Origin: Argyresthia goedartella
Taxonomy: Eukaryota; Arthropoda; Insecta; Lepidoptera; Argyresthiidae
Assembly: GCA_949825045.1 (NCBI GenBank)
Contig: OX463824.1
Span: 26,210,501 to 26,274,500 of the forward strand
Length of the DNA: 64,000 nt
Reading direction: 5' to 3'
The translations under genes were made by a program, and so were the position numbers. The notes beneath the pieces are model-generated. The model saw only the letters and a list, made by a program, of their open reading frames with translations. It searched no databases and was not told the DNA's origin. This document shows, piece after piece, positions 31,966 to 43,395 of the stretch (the first letter of the stretch is position 1; each line of letters starts with the position of its first letter).

Positions 31966-32130
31966 CATTAATGTCCCAACCGAGGGGCTTAGGCCTTTAC
32001 CTGGATACGAGTAAGATTGGGACATATTCCGTCACTCTAGTTCAGTGCGGGTTTATGGAGGGGTTTTTACGACTAACCAACTAGCGATAGTGGACTTATG
32101 ATTTAACGTGTCATCCGTCAATCGTGTCAA
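31966..32130 (-). mobile_element. SINE-R 3' fragment (minus strand)
   Basis: AGCCCATTAATGTCCCAACCGAGGGGCTTAGGCC, TGGATACGAGTAAGATTGGG and AACGTGTCATCCG match SINE-R, with a large internal deletion. Confidence 0.7.
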
Positions 32131-32639
32131 GGTCCGATAGTATTCATATTTATGTAAAAACAACCAATTCCATTTAAAAATGTGTGAAATCATGCTTATT
32201 GCGAAATGAACAAATTTACTCGAAACAAATTGCGAATGCATTTTAGTTTACACATTTGTTGTTTTTTACACCGGTCGGTGGCTGAAGCATTGGCGGGAAT
32301 ATTCGGCAAACGGATTAAGCCAAAAAAGCTTTCAATAGAGCCCAGTGTAAAACGATAAATATAAAAAAGGTAAAATGTTACTGTATCGCAAATAAAGATT
32401 TATGGGTCGGAATTGTTTTAGCAGACGATTCTCAGGGTTTTTATTTGTTTTGAACGAGGATCCGTATGTTACAGCACAAATGCAATCCTGTGCCAATGAG
32501 TGAGATTAAAAAGTTAAAACTTTAACCTGTTTCCATAGAATTTTCGTGTCGCAAATTATGTGAGCGGGAATTTAGAATTAAATTTATTATTTGTTAGATG
32601 TCTTATTCCAGAGGCGACTCAATCAAAATAGTTCAATAT
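32131..32639. other. No recognised gene
   Basis: AT-rich, no ORF with a domain. Confidence 0.35.
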
Positions 32640-32745
32640 AATATAACAATTCACAATTCAATTCACAATTCACAATTCTTTATTGCAAAGGCGAGCTTAT
32701 CTCTCAACAGAGATTTCTTCCAGCAAACCTATCTGGATAGGAAAC
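32640..32745 (-). mobile_element. LINE-A 3' end with repeated tail (minus strand)
   Basis: The minus strand reads GGTTTGCTGGAAGAAATCTCTG, AGATAAGCTCGCCTTTGC, AATAAAGAATTGTGAATTGTGAATTG, and the GTGAATTG word is repeated about four times. The match to the ends at 345-462 and 63.43-63.54 kb covers the last ~80 bases. It shows that the family's tail is a short GTGAATTG-type repeat. Confidence 0.8.
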
Positions 32746-33339
32746 ATATAAAATGAAAAGGGTAGTCTAGTGCAATGTATATAACCTATGGCAACGCAGA
32801 AATATAGCTATATACATTTGCATATGTATATAGCTGCCTTTCCAATAAGAGTAGCCAGTACTGCAAGATTATAAAAGGAACCCACAATACTGTGCAGTAA
32901 AACATGCAGAACCCGTAACAATAACAGTTGTAATAAATAGTAAATGCATAAAATATGACTAAAATTTTTATCGAGGGTATTTATGTTATGTTCAATAGTA
33001 CTACCGACGGATTCACAACAACAGTCATAATACTTATACATTTATAAAAACGTCGAACATCGCATTCGCGTATTTTCAATATGTTGTTGGTACCCCCGAG
33101 AGTAAATTATACCCAAGTTTGCATCTCTGAAAACCCTTTGCTGCTCCCGTGGTGCTCGGGATATTATGGTACTTGCAGTAGTTTTTTTCGAGAAAGCTAC
33201 CTTAAAGAATCATTATTATCATTATTTACTCATTTTGAAAGTGAACTTAATTTGCTACAAATTGAGATACAGCTAGTCAGTTTAACAATTTAAAAAAGTG
33301 TAAATGCATCGTTAAGGTCATCTAAAAGAAAATCGATAG
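32746..33339. other. No recognised gene
   Basis: A 77-codon minus-strand and a 70-codon plus-strand frame show no domain. Confidence 0.35.
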
Positions 33340-33830
33340 ATGCATATCGAACGCTTCGAAGAGCTACTGGTCCATGTAGGAGCTGTTGTAGGGCAATTTT
33401 CCATTATCACTGAAGCGCAAGCTCGTCGACATTCTCCTGCTTATATTAACCTAGGTACTCAAACTTGGTCGCTGATGAAGAGCCAGAAGTCCAGACTCAA
33501 GGTTTGTCAAAGAGCGGTGGAGCGATCCATAACATGTGTTAGGCTTTAGGAACACGACTATACGCTCCATCACTGGAATTGCTGACGTAAAGACTGCTAG
33601 CCTAAAATGGGACTGGGCCGGACACGTTTGCCGCATGAATCCCCAGAAGTGGGCGAAACTTGCCACCAAATGGTTACCGAGCGAAGGACACCATCGTAGG
33701 GGTCGGCTGAGACGATGCCGGGATGAGCTACACAAGTTCCTGCCAGACTGAGCGGGGGCGGCACAGGACAATAATAAGTATTCTAAGAAAGGGGAGGCGT
33801 TTGCCCAGCAGAGCGACACAAAACAGGCTA
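33340..33830 (+). pseudogene. RTE-like LINE ORF2, C-terminal fragment
   Basis: Two frames joined by a shift near 33540: 33340-33549 (GTQTWSLMKSQKSRLKVCQRAVERS) and 33536-33830 (ADVKTASLKWDWAGHVCRM, GRLRRCRDELHKFLPD). The ETWSL.K...L..CQRA.ERS and LKW.WAGH..RM phrases are typical of the region after the RT in RTE/BovB-like LINEs. Everything upstream, including the RT, is gone. A 131-codon minus-strand frame over it is a shadow. Confidence 0.72.
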
Positions 33831-33861
33831 CATGAAAAAATTTCATTGGGTAAATATTGAG

Positions 33862-34045
33862 GACCGGTTTAGCCTAGCGGGTAGTCACTCTGCCTAGGAA
33901 GCTGGCGGTCCTGGGTTCGAATCCCGGTGAGGGCAAATATTTTTATGTTGAGCATGAATATTTGTTTCTTAGTCTTGGATGTTTTCTATGTATTTATATA
34001 AGTATTTATCTCTTTTAAATATACCGTCGTCTAGTACTCATAACA
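33862..34045 (+). mobile_element. SINE-1-like copy with a different tRNA-like head
   Basis: The head is GGTTTAGCCTAGCGGGTAGTCACTC with B-box GGGTTCGAATCCCGG. The body GAGGGCAAATATTTTTATG, TATAAGTATTTATC and CGTCGTCTAGTACTCATAACACAAG parallels SINE-1. It is either a sister subfamily or a head-swapped SINE. Confidence 0.7.
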
Positions 34046-34059
34046 CAAGCCTTGTTGAG

Positions 34060-34505
34060 CTTACAGTGACTGTGTCGCGCTTTTCGGTGCCGTATGCGCA
34101 CTATTCGTGCCCGACAAATATCTCCGCGCGCGCAACCACGCGCGGGCGGCACGTACCGCACGGTGGCGCACCAGCCGTCTCCGCTGGTGAGGGCTCGGGA
34201 CAATCTCAACGCTCTGTTGGCTGCAGCACCACTGACTAATCTGTTTGGTGATTCATGGAGGCATATTGTGCGAGATTGTGGCAGGTTCTGCGAGAAAAAT
34301 GTGTGAAAGGATTGTGTGATGTTGTAATTTAAACTCATTGTATCGAAATTCTATCTGATATTGATCTAATTTTATTTTACTGACATTGTGCAAATTGTAT
34401 TTTTATCATGTTTTTTTTTAGATTTTATATGCATCGTGTATAACGCCTTGAATTGTTATCTGTACAGTTGTAAACTAAGATGGAATAAATAAATAAAATA
34501 AATTA
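34060..34505 (+). pseudogene. 5'-truncated LINE, extreme C-terminus of ORF2
   Basis: The frame 34094-34306 contains HQPSPLVRARDNLNALLAAAPLTNLF and ends CGRFCEKNV. This resembles the last residues of jockey/R1-type ORF2 (S.LVRA...LN.L....DLF). It is followed by a 3' untranslated region and an AATAAATAAATAAAATAAA tail at 34483-34501. The GC-rich coding part contrasts with the AT-rich flank. Confidence 0.55.
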
Positions 34506-34539
34506 CTATGGGCCTAGTTAGATTTGTGTCCTCTAATAT

Positions 34540-36597
34540 TTATTTATTTAAAAGGAGCAGAGGTCATAACACTTAGGCCTGCCTTTCTTTCATGCATTTG
34601 CAAGCCACCATTCTGAGCAGGGTCTGAGGAGGTTGTCCTGCGCACATTGCGACATTTTTGCAGCTGGTGCTGCCGATTTTACAAATGTTGTGTATCCTTA
34701 ATGTGGCCTGAAATTCGTGATTACATTTGAAGGATTTTTCTTTAAGCTTATGAAATTCAAAGTCCTGACTAAACTGACTGATATATATTATATATTTATT
34801 TTTCATTTCAGACATAACATACATTTTGTTAGTAATCTATACAATCCTACATGGCTAAAATTATGTTAGCAGGCACCGGTCGGGGACACGTATGCGCAGC
34901 AACTCCAGCACCGTCCCATTCTCCATTTTACCTACCAGCACTTTAAATAAGTAAAGAACCAGAGCAAATTCTCGCCTCACTCTCAGCTCATTATACCCTA
35001 CCATTCCTAAAACGAATAAGGAAGGATACATGAGAGGGTAGTATGGATACACCCTATACAGTCTGTGGTAAATGTGTCTGGTGAACTTGTTCTGGATTCT
35101 CTCCAGCATAAGCTTATACTTAATTTCGTGGGGGGCCCAAACGAATGCATTCGACTCAAGGTGACTTCGTACCAAGGCGTTATACAGGACTACAACCGTT
35201 TTAATATCACTTAAATTCCTAGCCGTCCAGAGTATGAACACCAAGTTTCTGTAAGCCTTCTTACACACGCTATCTATTTGCTCCCGAAAACATAGATCAC
35301 TTTTTAACTTTACTCCAAGGTCCTTTACTTCTGTGACTCGTTTTATAGAACAGCTGTTTAGTATGTAGGTTTGTTCCAGAGGTCTGAGTTTCCGAGTAAA
35401 CGATATCACCATACATTTAGACACATTAAATTCTAATTTGTTTAACCTGCTCCACTCTACGACCCTATCTATATCACCTGGTAATTGAAGACTGTTCTCA
35501 TGCGTTTTAATACAATGAAATAATTTCAAATCATCTGCAAATAGCAGCTGATTTGCATGCCTGGTAACTTTTGGTAAATCATTGATCATTATTAAGAAGT
35601 TTAAGGGCCCTAAATTACTCCCTTGGCTAACTCCTGACCTCGTAGGATATGGCTCTGATAAGACTCCTCCGCAATCAACATATTGGCGTCGGTCTTTCAT
35701 ATAATCTGCAAAAAAATTGAGAAGATGGGGAGTACAGCCTACACCAGCTAACTTTCGAAGCAATACGTCGTTATCAACCAGATCAAAAGCTTTTTTGAAA
35801 TCACAATAGGCGGCGTCGACTTGTCCTCCCTCATCTGCTATCGGAATTACACTGGACATGTAATTCAATAGATTACTTGTGGTACTCCGTGCCGGTCTAA
35901 AACCATGCTGAGCATCCGAGATTTGCGAGCCTACTAGTTTGAGCAATTAGCGCGTCCACCGCCACTAGCGAAGAGTCAGCCGCGCTCACGCTCAACCCCT
36001 CTCCGAAAGTGCTAAGTACCAAGTCCAGTTTCCGATTGTTACAATTGACTACATTATTACTCTGAGTGACTCGACAATAGTTTTTAAAGTAGGCCATAGA
36101 ACTCTTAATGTTTTTACTGCTTGAATATTAATTAAAATCACCTACTACTATTAAATCTACATATTGCTCACTTAACTTTTCGATTAATCTAAACATTACT
36201 AAATATTCGCTATCACTACTACTCGGCGGTAAGTAAAGTACACATATTAAAAACAAAAACTATATATATGCTGAAGGTATACCGTGGCCGCGACGAGTTC
36301 AAATGTGTAGTTGTTCGCGTTGACTCCGCCCGGTAGCTTCACTCGCCTTATCTCGAAGCGTGGTGTGGCCACGAGACACGCGCCGCCCTGCTTCCGTCCG
36401 TCAGTGCGATCACATCTAATAATCTTATAACCATTTGGCACCAATTCCGCATCTAAAATACCCTCGTTGCACCCAGTTTCAGTCAAAGCTATAAGATCCG
36501 CCGAGGCCGTAATCATATTGTTTCGAATATATTCTGTCTTCGTGCGCAGTCCCCTGACATTCTGGTAATATATTTCAACCCCTTTATTCTGCCGTCA
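34540..36597 (-). pseudogene. LINE-D: EN and RT, fused across an internal deletion
   Basis: Read right to left. EN starts near 36597 (GVEIYYQNVRGLRTKT, then ADLIALTETGCNEGILD at 36516-36466). The EN GDFN motif lies near 36140 (IVVGDFN), with a stop right after. An EN C-terminal part is at 36097-35950. An RT of 361 codons runs 35946-34861: AQHGFRPARSTTSNL, CDFKKAFDLVDNDVLL, GVSQGSNLGPLNF and the intact catalytic LLFADDLKLF. The N-terminal RT blocks and the linker are absent, so EN runs almost straight into RT near 35946. A 3' frame of 83 codons (34573-34824) with several cysteines follows. An A-rich tail is at about 34545. The type is jockey/CR1-like. The RT itself is uninterrupted, but the element is not complete. 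Confidence 0.82.
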
Positions 36598-37255
36598 CCG
36601 GCTGTCTGGATGTACTGGGTGCTCTACGAAACCAAATCCATTCGCAGTATTCGACGTCTGTTGGCCAAATTTATGTATGTGAGGTCCCCACTGCAATTTG
36701 ATTTCAATGGTTACCCCAAAAAACTTTGTATCATTTACTAATTCTAACGTGCAGTTGTCTAACACTAAATTGGCCTCAACTTGCCCGACATTTGGAAGTG
36801 AGCATTTGATGCACATAGTTTTACCAATATTTAACAATAAATTATTAACTGTGAACCAATTCAAGTTTAAGAACAATACACCATTAATATCATCAAAATT
36901 TGCTTTTTGTCTTTCAATTTTGAAAACCAATGAAGTATCATCAGCAAACGACACTTAGTCAGTCAATTTCTCCGCCATGAAATTCAGATCGTTTATGTAT
37001 ACCAGGAATAAGAAGAGGCCTAATATGGATCCTTGTGGAACGCCAATTTTTACATCCCATCCATTGGTTCTCCAATATTTCGCAAATTCCGTCGATATAC
37101 CTATTCCATTTTCACCAGTGAACTTACCAGTATATCATACTGCTAAGTTTACATACGTTATAAAAGTAAATAACTTAGAAAATACATCGAATAGATTGTT
37201 TAGCTTTGGATTCTTTCTTTCGATAATTTAGATAAAAAATGAGTTAAATGATAAA
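36598..37255 (-). pseudogene. LINE-B RT fragment
   Basis: A 119-codon frame (36595-36954) starts MSFADDTSLVFK, the RT catalytic motif, and continues LNWFTVNNLLLNIGKT, CTLELVNDTKFFGVTIEIKLQWGPHIHK. Upstream text (37060-36960) gives the preceding RT block with stops. It matches LINE-B at 54.0-54.3 kb. It ends abruptly at the LINE-D start. Confidence 0.8.
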
Positions 37256-37581
37256 TATTCGTGGACGTGGAATGGTTCTACATAAGATTATCCTCATTGA
37301 TGGCTCTGGATAATTCGGGCACTGTCATATTTATTGTATTCGACACAAGATAGGGCTAGAAAGATTTATTTATTTATTTCTTTGTTCCATTACAGCAAAT
37401 GCCAAGTCGACACAAACATAGATCGGACTCTCTCCTGTACCCAAGACTAGGTATATATGTGTAGAAATGAGCAGTGAAGCTAGATGCGGACCATTAATAA
37501 CTCTTTACGATATTTAAATATCTAACTATAAATACTAATGAATCTGCCTATGTCGACAGATATCAAGGTTGCTCTGGTTAC
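37256..37581. other. No recognised gene
   Basis: A TTTATTTATTTATTTC run at 37364 may be the A-rich tail of a minus-strand retroelement; otherwise unrecognised. It ends at the G1 5' LTR. Confidence 0.3.
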
Positions 37582-37916
37582 TGTAAGGTTCGATATTTGT
37601 TTATGCGATTATATTGTATACGGGCCTCTTTAGAGTGGGTGTTCACTTTGACACTGTTACTTATTTTGTAGTTTTAAAAAGAAAGAGGCTTGGATGTGGG
37701 AAGTCAATGTGACACACTTCACCTTAGGCTTCGGCCAGCGACTGAGCTAAATTATATAGTGAGGATTAGCGTAATGGCTATCGAGCCAGTTGTGGATCCC
37801 TTTTATACAAAGTGTAAATATACTAAATAAATAAAAACACAAGTCAACACCAGTCAAGTCTTATAATTTATAATTCAAGTATAGGTAGTCCCAGAGAAGT
37901 GCTCAAGATCCCTACA
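37582..37916 (+). repeat. G1 5' LTR
   Basis: Begins TGTAAGGTTCGATATTTG and ends GATCCCTACA, giving the TGTA...TACA inverted ends usual for LTRs. Compared with the 3' LTR it holds 28 extra bases (37880-37907) between two CAAG words. Next to it CTGGTGGAGGCGCC could serve as primer binding site, since TGG matches a tRNA 3' end; the tRNA is not identified. Confidence 0.9.
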
Positions 37917-38206
37917 CTGGTGGAGGCGCCAAACGAACCAGAGAAATAAGAAGACCACTTCATAAGGAATAAGAGGTGACGTCATAAGAAGTGACGTAAT
38001 AGAAGAGGATAGCGATCGTCGATCCAGACCTTGAAGAATCGAGGAAGGACTGAAACTACATTGAAAGGAAGTATATTTCTATACTTAACTTTTTAATTTA
38101 GGAATTATCTCGACCTGCCAAGCGAGTGAAGAATCGAATAGAAAAGTATTGTGGGAAGATTTTTATAGCAGCGGACATTTTGTGAAAAATTTTATGAAAT
38201 TATTTC

Positions 38207-38846
38207 ATGATGGAGGATTTGTCAACTTGTTTTTCGGGGAGTCCTCAGGAGTCCTTTGAAGACTTTTTAGAAGACTTCAGAGATGCTGCATCGAGGAAGA
38301 AATTTATATCGTCTGAGGAATTAAAATTATTATTTCCTTCGTATTTAAAAGGTGGAGCCTTATATTTATTTAGGGAAGCAGCGGGGCAGTGCCCAGACAT
38401 TTGAAGAGGTGGTGGATAAATTTAATGAGGAATTTGGAAGCACAGACTTTGCAGAGAAGTTCTACAATGCCAAGCAAGAGAAAAGAAGTTTGTTGGACTA
38501 CTTCCATTATTTAGGGGACCTAGCGAGGAAGGCTAGAGTTACCAAAGATGACATTTTTATAACGCAATTTTTAAGAGGATTGCAAAACCATCTTAGAAAT
38601 AAATTAATGTTGAGCCATTTTGTAGATAAGAAGGCACTAAGGGCAGTATTGGTACAGATGGAGAAATTAAGTCCGGGAAGTGATGATAATGTAAATATGT
38701 TTAGGAACCCGGCAACTTTTGGACCGAACTTGGCCCATAGCAATAGAGGGGGGGGAGACAGTGGTCAGGAACCACATATTAGACCTAGTACTAATAATTA
38801 TAATTTGCGTCCTAGGCAAGCGGATTTTACAACGCGTCGTCGCTAG
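38207..38846 (+). pseudogene. G1 gag, one frameshift
   Basis: Frame 38207-38404 (SFEDFLEDFRDAASRKKF, a retrotransposon gag start) passes by a single shift near 38390 into frame 38352-38846 (FNEEFGSTDFAEKFYN, RSLLDYFHYLGDLARKA, FITQFLRGLQNHLRNKL). The shape is that of a capsid-type gag of about 215 residues. No CCHC zinc knuckle is seen at the C-terminus, which ends in a basic RPRQADFTTRRR. Confidence 0.8.
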
Positions 38847-38929
38847 AGGCCGATAGCGGTGACCAGGCTGACCTGTGGAATGAGGGCCTCAGACGAGCTC
38901 AGCAGCGTAGCACAGAAGCGAAACGACCA

Positions 38930-39312
38930 ATGGGGAAGATCGTCGCAGTCGAGGCGGATCAGCAGGTCAGACCATTAGTTTTATTGAATTCTTCTGGGGT
39001 AAACGTGGTAGCTCTTTTAGATACAGGCGCTTCGGCTTCATGCATCAGCCCAGCCGTTGCAGATCAAGTGGGTGCGAGATGTATGCAAGAAGAGAAGAGA
39101 CGGGTTAAGGCGGTAAATGGAAGTTTATTGCAAATTGTAGGGAAATGTGTTATTATTGTTGTGTTTTAAATTGTAGCATTATTTTAGGGGTGGATTTTTC
39201 AATAAAGAACGGTATGAATATTGATTTTGTTCATTCGTGTATGTGTTTTTTCCAGGGAAAAATACCGTTTTTCAATAATTTCCATACGAAACAAAAAACG
39301 ACACCGGTAAAA
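38930..39312 (+). pseudogene. G1 retropepsin-like protease
   Basis: Frame 38930-39169 holds the active-site LLDTGASASCIS. After a shift near 39168 the closing IILGVDFSIKNGMNID appears (39175-39235), the conserved C-terminal half-site of gypsy proteases. The D-T-G triad is intact but the frame is not. Confidence 0.82.
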
Positions 39313-39321
39313 TGAAATGTC

Positions 39322-41122
39322 ATGCGCGTAGGGATTCTTTCAAAACAAGAGATAGGGTCGGACTTTCTAGACGGTTCTAGAAGGAAACAAGTGAAATTCG
39401 GGGAAACCACGGTTATCGAGGATCGGGACGTGATAAATTCTATCGACTTTCAGGAGTTAAGAAAGGGCGATTACGTTTATTTCTCGGGGTTATCGGATTC
39501 GTGCGAATTTGCGTTTGGGGTAGAAAATAAACGGTTTATCGTAAATGAGGATTTATGTCAGAATGATAAGCAAGTATTATAGGCGTTGTTGGATAGGAAT
39601 GCGGATAGATTTGCGTTTGCAACTGACCAGTTAGGTAGGTCGGAGACAGTGTCGGTCGATATTAAGACTTATGATGAAGAGCCGGTTCATTGTCACCCGT
39701 ATCGCGTTTCGCCGGTGCAACGAGAAATTATTGAGGAGCAGGTCGCGGAGATGTTGAAACTAGGTGTTATTAGGGAATCCACTAGGTCTTATGCTGCGCC
39801 CATTGTGTTAATTAAAAAGCCCGATGATTCATGGAGGTTTTGTATAGATTATCGGAAATTGTAGGGATAATTATCCTATTCCGCGGATAGAAGACATTGT
39901 CGATAGTTTGGCCGGGGCCAAGTATTTTGCGGAGTTAGATCTCAATTCAGGTTATTGGCAGACGGTTATTATGGAAGGTAGGCATAAAACGGCTTTCGTC
40001 ACGACTACGGGTCTTTATGAATTTGATGTTGTTCCGTTCGGTTTGGCAACGAGTCAAGCGGTTTTCCAACGGATGATGGATAAAGTTTTAGCGGATTTAA
40101 GATTTAAAGGGGTTATGGTTTATGTAGACAATGTAATTGTGTATGGAAGAACGATCGAGGAGTTTACCGATACGTTGCAGAAAGTTTTTGGGCGGTTTAG
40201 AGAAGCGAACTTGACCTTCAAGCCATCCAAATGTAAATTCGGTTTTTGCGAGATTGAGATGCTAGGTTATCTAATCTCGAATGCAGGAGTAAAACCTAGT
40301 GAGAAAAAGCTGAAGGCTATGCAACAGGTTCCAACTCCCACATCTATGAAGGATGTGAAACAAGTATTAGGTTTATTTTCTTATTATAGAAAATTTGTAT
40401 CGAATTTTGCGAGAATATCGTTACCTCTCACTAAATTATTGAAAAAGGGGGTAAAGTTTCAATGGAATGAAGAATTGCAGAATTCGTTCGATTATATTAA
40501 GAAGGTTATGTGTAGTGTGCCAATACTTTCCTATTATTCGGGGGATAAGTCGGTTACTACGAGAGTTTATGTGGATGCGTCTAACGAGGCGTTGGGTGCA
40601 GTATTGATGCAGGGCGTTGAAAAAATGAGTCCGGTTGCCTATGCGTCTAGGAAATTCACGGATGCGGAGAAAAAATATAGTACGACGGAGAAAGAGTGTC
40701 TGGGGTTAGTATGGGCGTTAAGGCACTATAGGAATTATTTTTGGGGATCGTATTTTCAGTTTGTTACAGACCATAGCGCGTTATGTTGGTTACAGTCGAA
40801 AAAAGATATGTCTGGTAGGTTAGCGCGATGGGCGTTAGCGATACAAGAATGGGATTTCAAGATAGTTCATTGCTCGGGGAAAAGCAATGTAGTGGCAGAT
40901 TTTTTGAGTAGGAATCCGCTAATGGAAGAAGGGAAACGGGAAACAGAAGGACCTCAGTCTTCTTCTCGTTCTGAACCTGATGATGATGGTTTGGAAGTTT
41001 TTAGTATTAATGTAGAGTCGTTACAGGCGGATCAAGAGAACGATTCATTTTGTAGTAGATGGTTAACGCGGTTGAGCGAACGTCCGGAAGCGTGGCGTAG
41101 CGGTTTTTGTTTTGAGAAATAA
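39322..41122 (+). pseudogene. G1 reverse transcriptase and RNase H
   Basis: Frame 39322-39582 ends in a TAG, after which the same frame continues (39583-39864) into RT block 1-2 (VIRESTRSYAAPIVLIKKPD, WRFCIDYRKL). A small deletion after DYRKL changes frame. The 404-codon frame 39908-41122 then gives AKYFAELDLNSGYWQ, FDVVPFGLATSQAVFQRMM, the thumb, and RNase H (VYVDASNEALGAVLMQ, TEKECLGLVWALRHYR, FVTDHSALCWL, NVVADFLSRNPL). The catalytic box reads YVDNVIVYG: the second Asp of YxDD is Asn, which should abolish polymerase activity. Confidence 0.9.
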
Positions 41123-41935
41123 TTTATTATATAAAAGCGTACGTAGAGATGGAGAAATTAGGGAGGTATTAGTATTGCCTAGGTCTTTGTTTCAAAATGT
41201 AATGAACGAATTACATGATGAGGCTTGGACAGGAGGTCATTTGGGTCTCGCAAAGACGTTGAAGAGGTTTCGGTCGAAATATTTCATGCCGAAAGCCGAT
41301 AAGGAGATAGAGCGTTATATAGCTTCGTGCGTGCCGTGTCAAGAAAGGAAATTAGTTGAAAGTGTAGCAGATTTGACGCCAATAAAGATAAAAGGCTAAG
41401 TTGGCTGATTTAGGAATACTCTGTATTTAAAACTGTTAATTTAGGAATGGTAAATCTGCATTGAATAATGCAAATCATAGAAAAATTATTAATAATCACT
41501 ATAATATGTGTTTATGAGCAAAGTTTATTTACAATTTATTTGGTAATATTTTTAAAATGTTAAGACTGACCTGTGGGTGAATTAAATTTTCTCAATAGCC
41601 CGGGAGGCCACTCGGCTATTTTGCGAGTTACTCGAGCGCGTCATTTAATATATGGGAAACACTAAACAGAGTAACGGTTTGGTAGAACGAATGAATAGAA
41701 CGTTAACTTCGATGTTATCAAAATATTTAGGTAGTAATCAAAGGCAATGGTGCTCAGTGGTGGATCGATCATTAGGATAACGGGAAGATGTATGAAGTTG
41801 GCACGTCTGTATCAGGGACCATATAAGGTCATTGAGATCGTTGGGAGGTCTAATGTGCTGATTCGTTGTCTGAACTCACGGTCACGGGGCATAATTGTTA
41901 ACACAAATCGTTTAAAACGCTTTGTGCTGCGTTGA
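41112..41935 (+). pseudogene. G1 integrase, catalytic core mostly lost
   Basis: 41112-41399 encodes the N-terminal part with the HHCC zinc finger (HDEAWTGGHLG ... CVPCQ). The next ~240 bases (41400-41640) are AT-rich and non-coding, so two of the three catalytic acidic residues are absent. The core's last helix returns near 41660 (SNGLVERMNRTLTSML). After another shift the C-terminal GPY/F domain is open at 41747-41935 (LARLYQGPYKVIEIV, ending NTNRLKRFVLR). A replaced or deleted core means no integration activity. Confidence 0.85.
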
Positions 41936-43395
41936 GGAGTTCGTCTGATATTAAATAATTATACATTAGGAGTATAATATAATTTTATCCCGGTTGATGG
42001 TTTGTGGTTTATGTATGCGGTAGTGTTATGAATTGTTTACTAACCGGTGTTTCTTTTCATGTTGTTGCTGAACTATGATGTTTGATGAGGACCGGTCACC
42101 AAAGACCCAAGAAATATCTGTAACATACTAGATTTCCGTGGTAGATTACCTTTATATGAGACACTTTTATAAACGACAGTTCGAATAATTGTTTGAACCG
42201 ATCGCCGGGTTTTATCTTTGAGAGCAGTATGACGAGGCAATAGCTATTCGTCATAGGGTTCTGTTTTGGTTCCTGCGATCTTAAAGTATAGAGTTGGGAT
42301 GATTTGGTAAGGGGAGAGTAAGGGTTGTTCATAAAGTTGGTAACGAAGGTTTCTCAATGAAAGTAATTTCTGATGTGGGATAACTCGGGTATTCGATACA
42401 CATTCGAGATTCTTTGTAGTGTCTTAACTTGGGTAATTGGTTGCAACTCACGGCGATTATCTTAAACTGTTAATAGTAAAAGATAGTTTACTGAATTCCA
42501 ATAGATTAGTTGAGATGTTTGTAAGTTGTAGTATTGGTTTTAAAGCTAGTTGATTTCGTCGTATTATTGGAACTAATTTTAATGAACTCATTCTTAAGCT
42601 GTGGCTTAGTAATACGGTTCTATAGATTAATCCTGTTAATATGGTTGACGTTTCCTATATTTGAAAATGATATTTTTTGTTATTTGATCTTTGCCTGCGT
42701 TAATTTTTGAAATATTTCCATTCGGTGGAAAGAGTTCACAATGTGTTCACAATTTTTTAAGCAAAGATGGAGTTGTGTTAATTTTAATATTATAGTTGTC
42801 TGATAAGTTTTTCGCTAGTTTTTTGTCAGAAAGTTTGTCGAATGATAACCATTCGAGAAGATAAATATTAGCTAGATTCATCTGTTTGCCTTCGTATTGT
42901 AATAGAGAGTTTTCTAGCGTTAGGTAGGTTAGTGTTAAGCCGCGAATAATTGTATGATGGGATCATAGGATGTTATAATTTAAGTTTTTTAAGGTGCATA
43001 GCCTACACCTTAAGTGTAGTTAGGTTTATATTAAGTAGGATCTACACCCTAAATGTAGTTAGGTGTGTAACTTAACATATGATCTTCGGTCAGTTTATTC
43101 TATTTCTTGTCAATTTATTCTTATTCATGTCAATGTTTTGTTTTGGTACTGGTCTTATGCGTGATCAGAATTTAATATTAGGGTACTCGATGTTATTTAA
43201 AATTATGCTTGCGGCATATTTACTGTTTTCTAGATTTCAAGCATAGCAAACTAACTTAATGTTAACATTTAATGTTTTTTAGATTTTAGACTTTGAGTTA
43301 GGGTTGTCATTTTAGATTTTAGACTTTGAGTTAAGGTTGCCATTTTGAAAAATTTTTTTTTTCCTCTGAAATTTTTTTTTGAAGGGAGGGGGGAA
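41936..43395 (+). other. G1 3' interior: no env found, polypurine tract at end
   Basis: About 1.46 kb of AT-rich sequence without an ORF above 78 codons. A 33-bp unit (AGATTTTAGACTTTGAGTTA...) is repeated twice at 43281-43345. The stretch closes with GAAGGGAGGGGGGAA (43381-43395), a good polypurine tract directly before the 3' LTR. Confidence 0.75.

Noticed and set aside
33451..33846. 131-codon minus-strand ORF
   Set aside because: It lies antisense to a recognisable RTE-like LINE C-terminus on the plus strand.
41936..43395. An env gene in G1
   Set aside because: No ORF above 78 codons, no signal peptide, no membrane segment on the plus strand.
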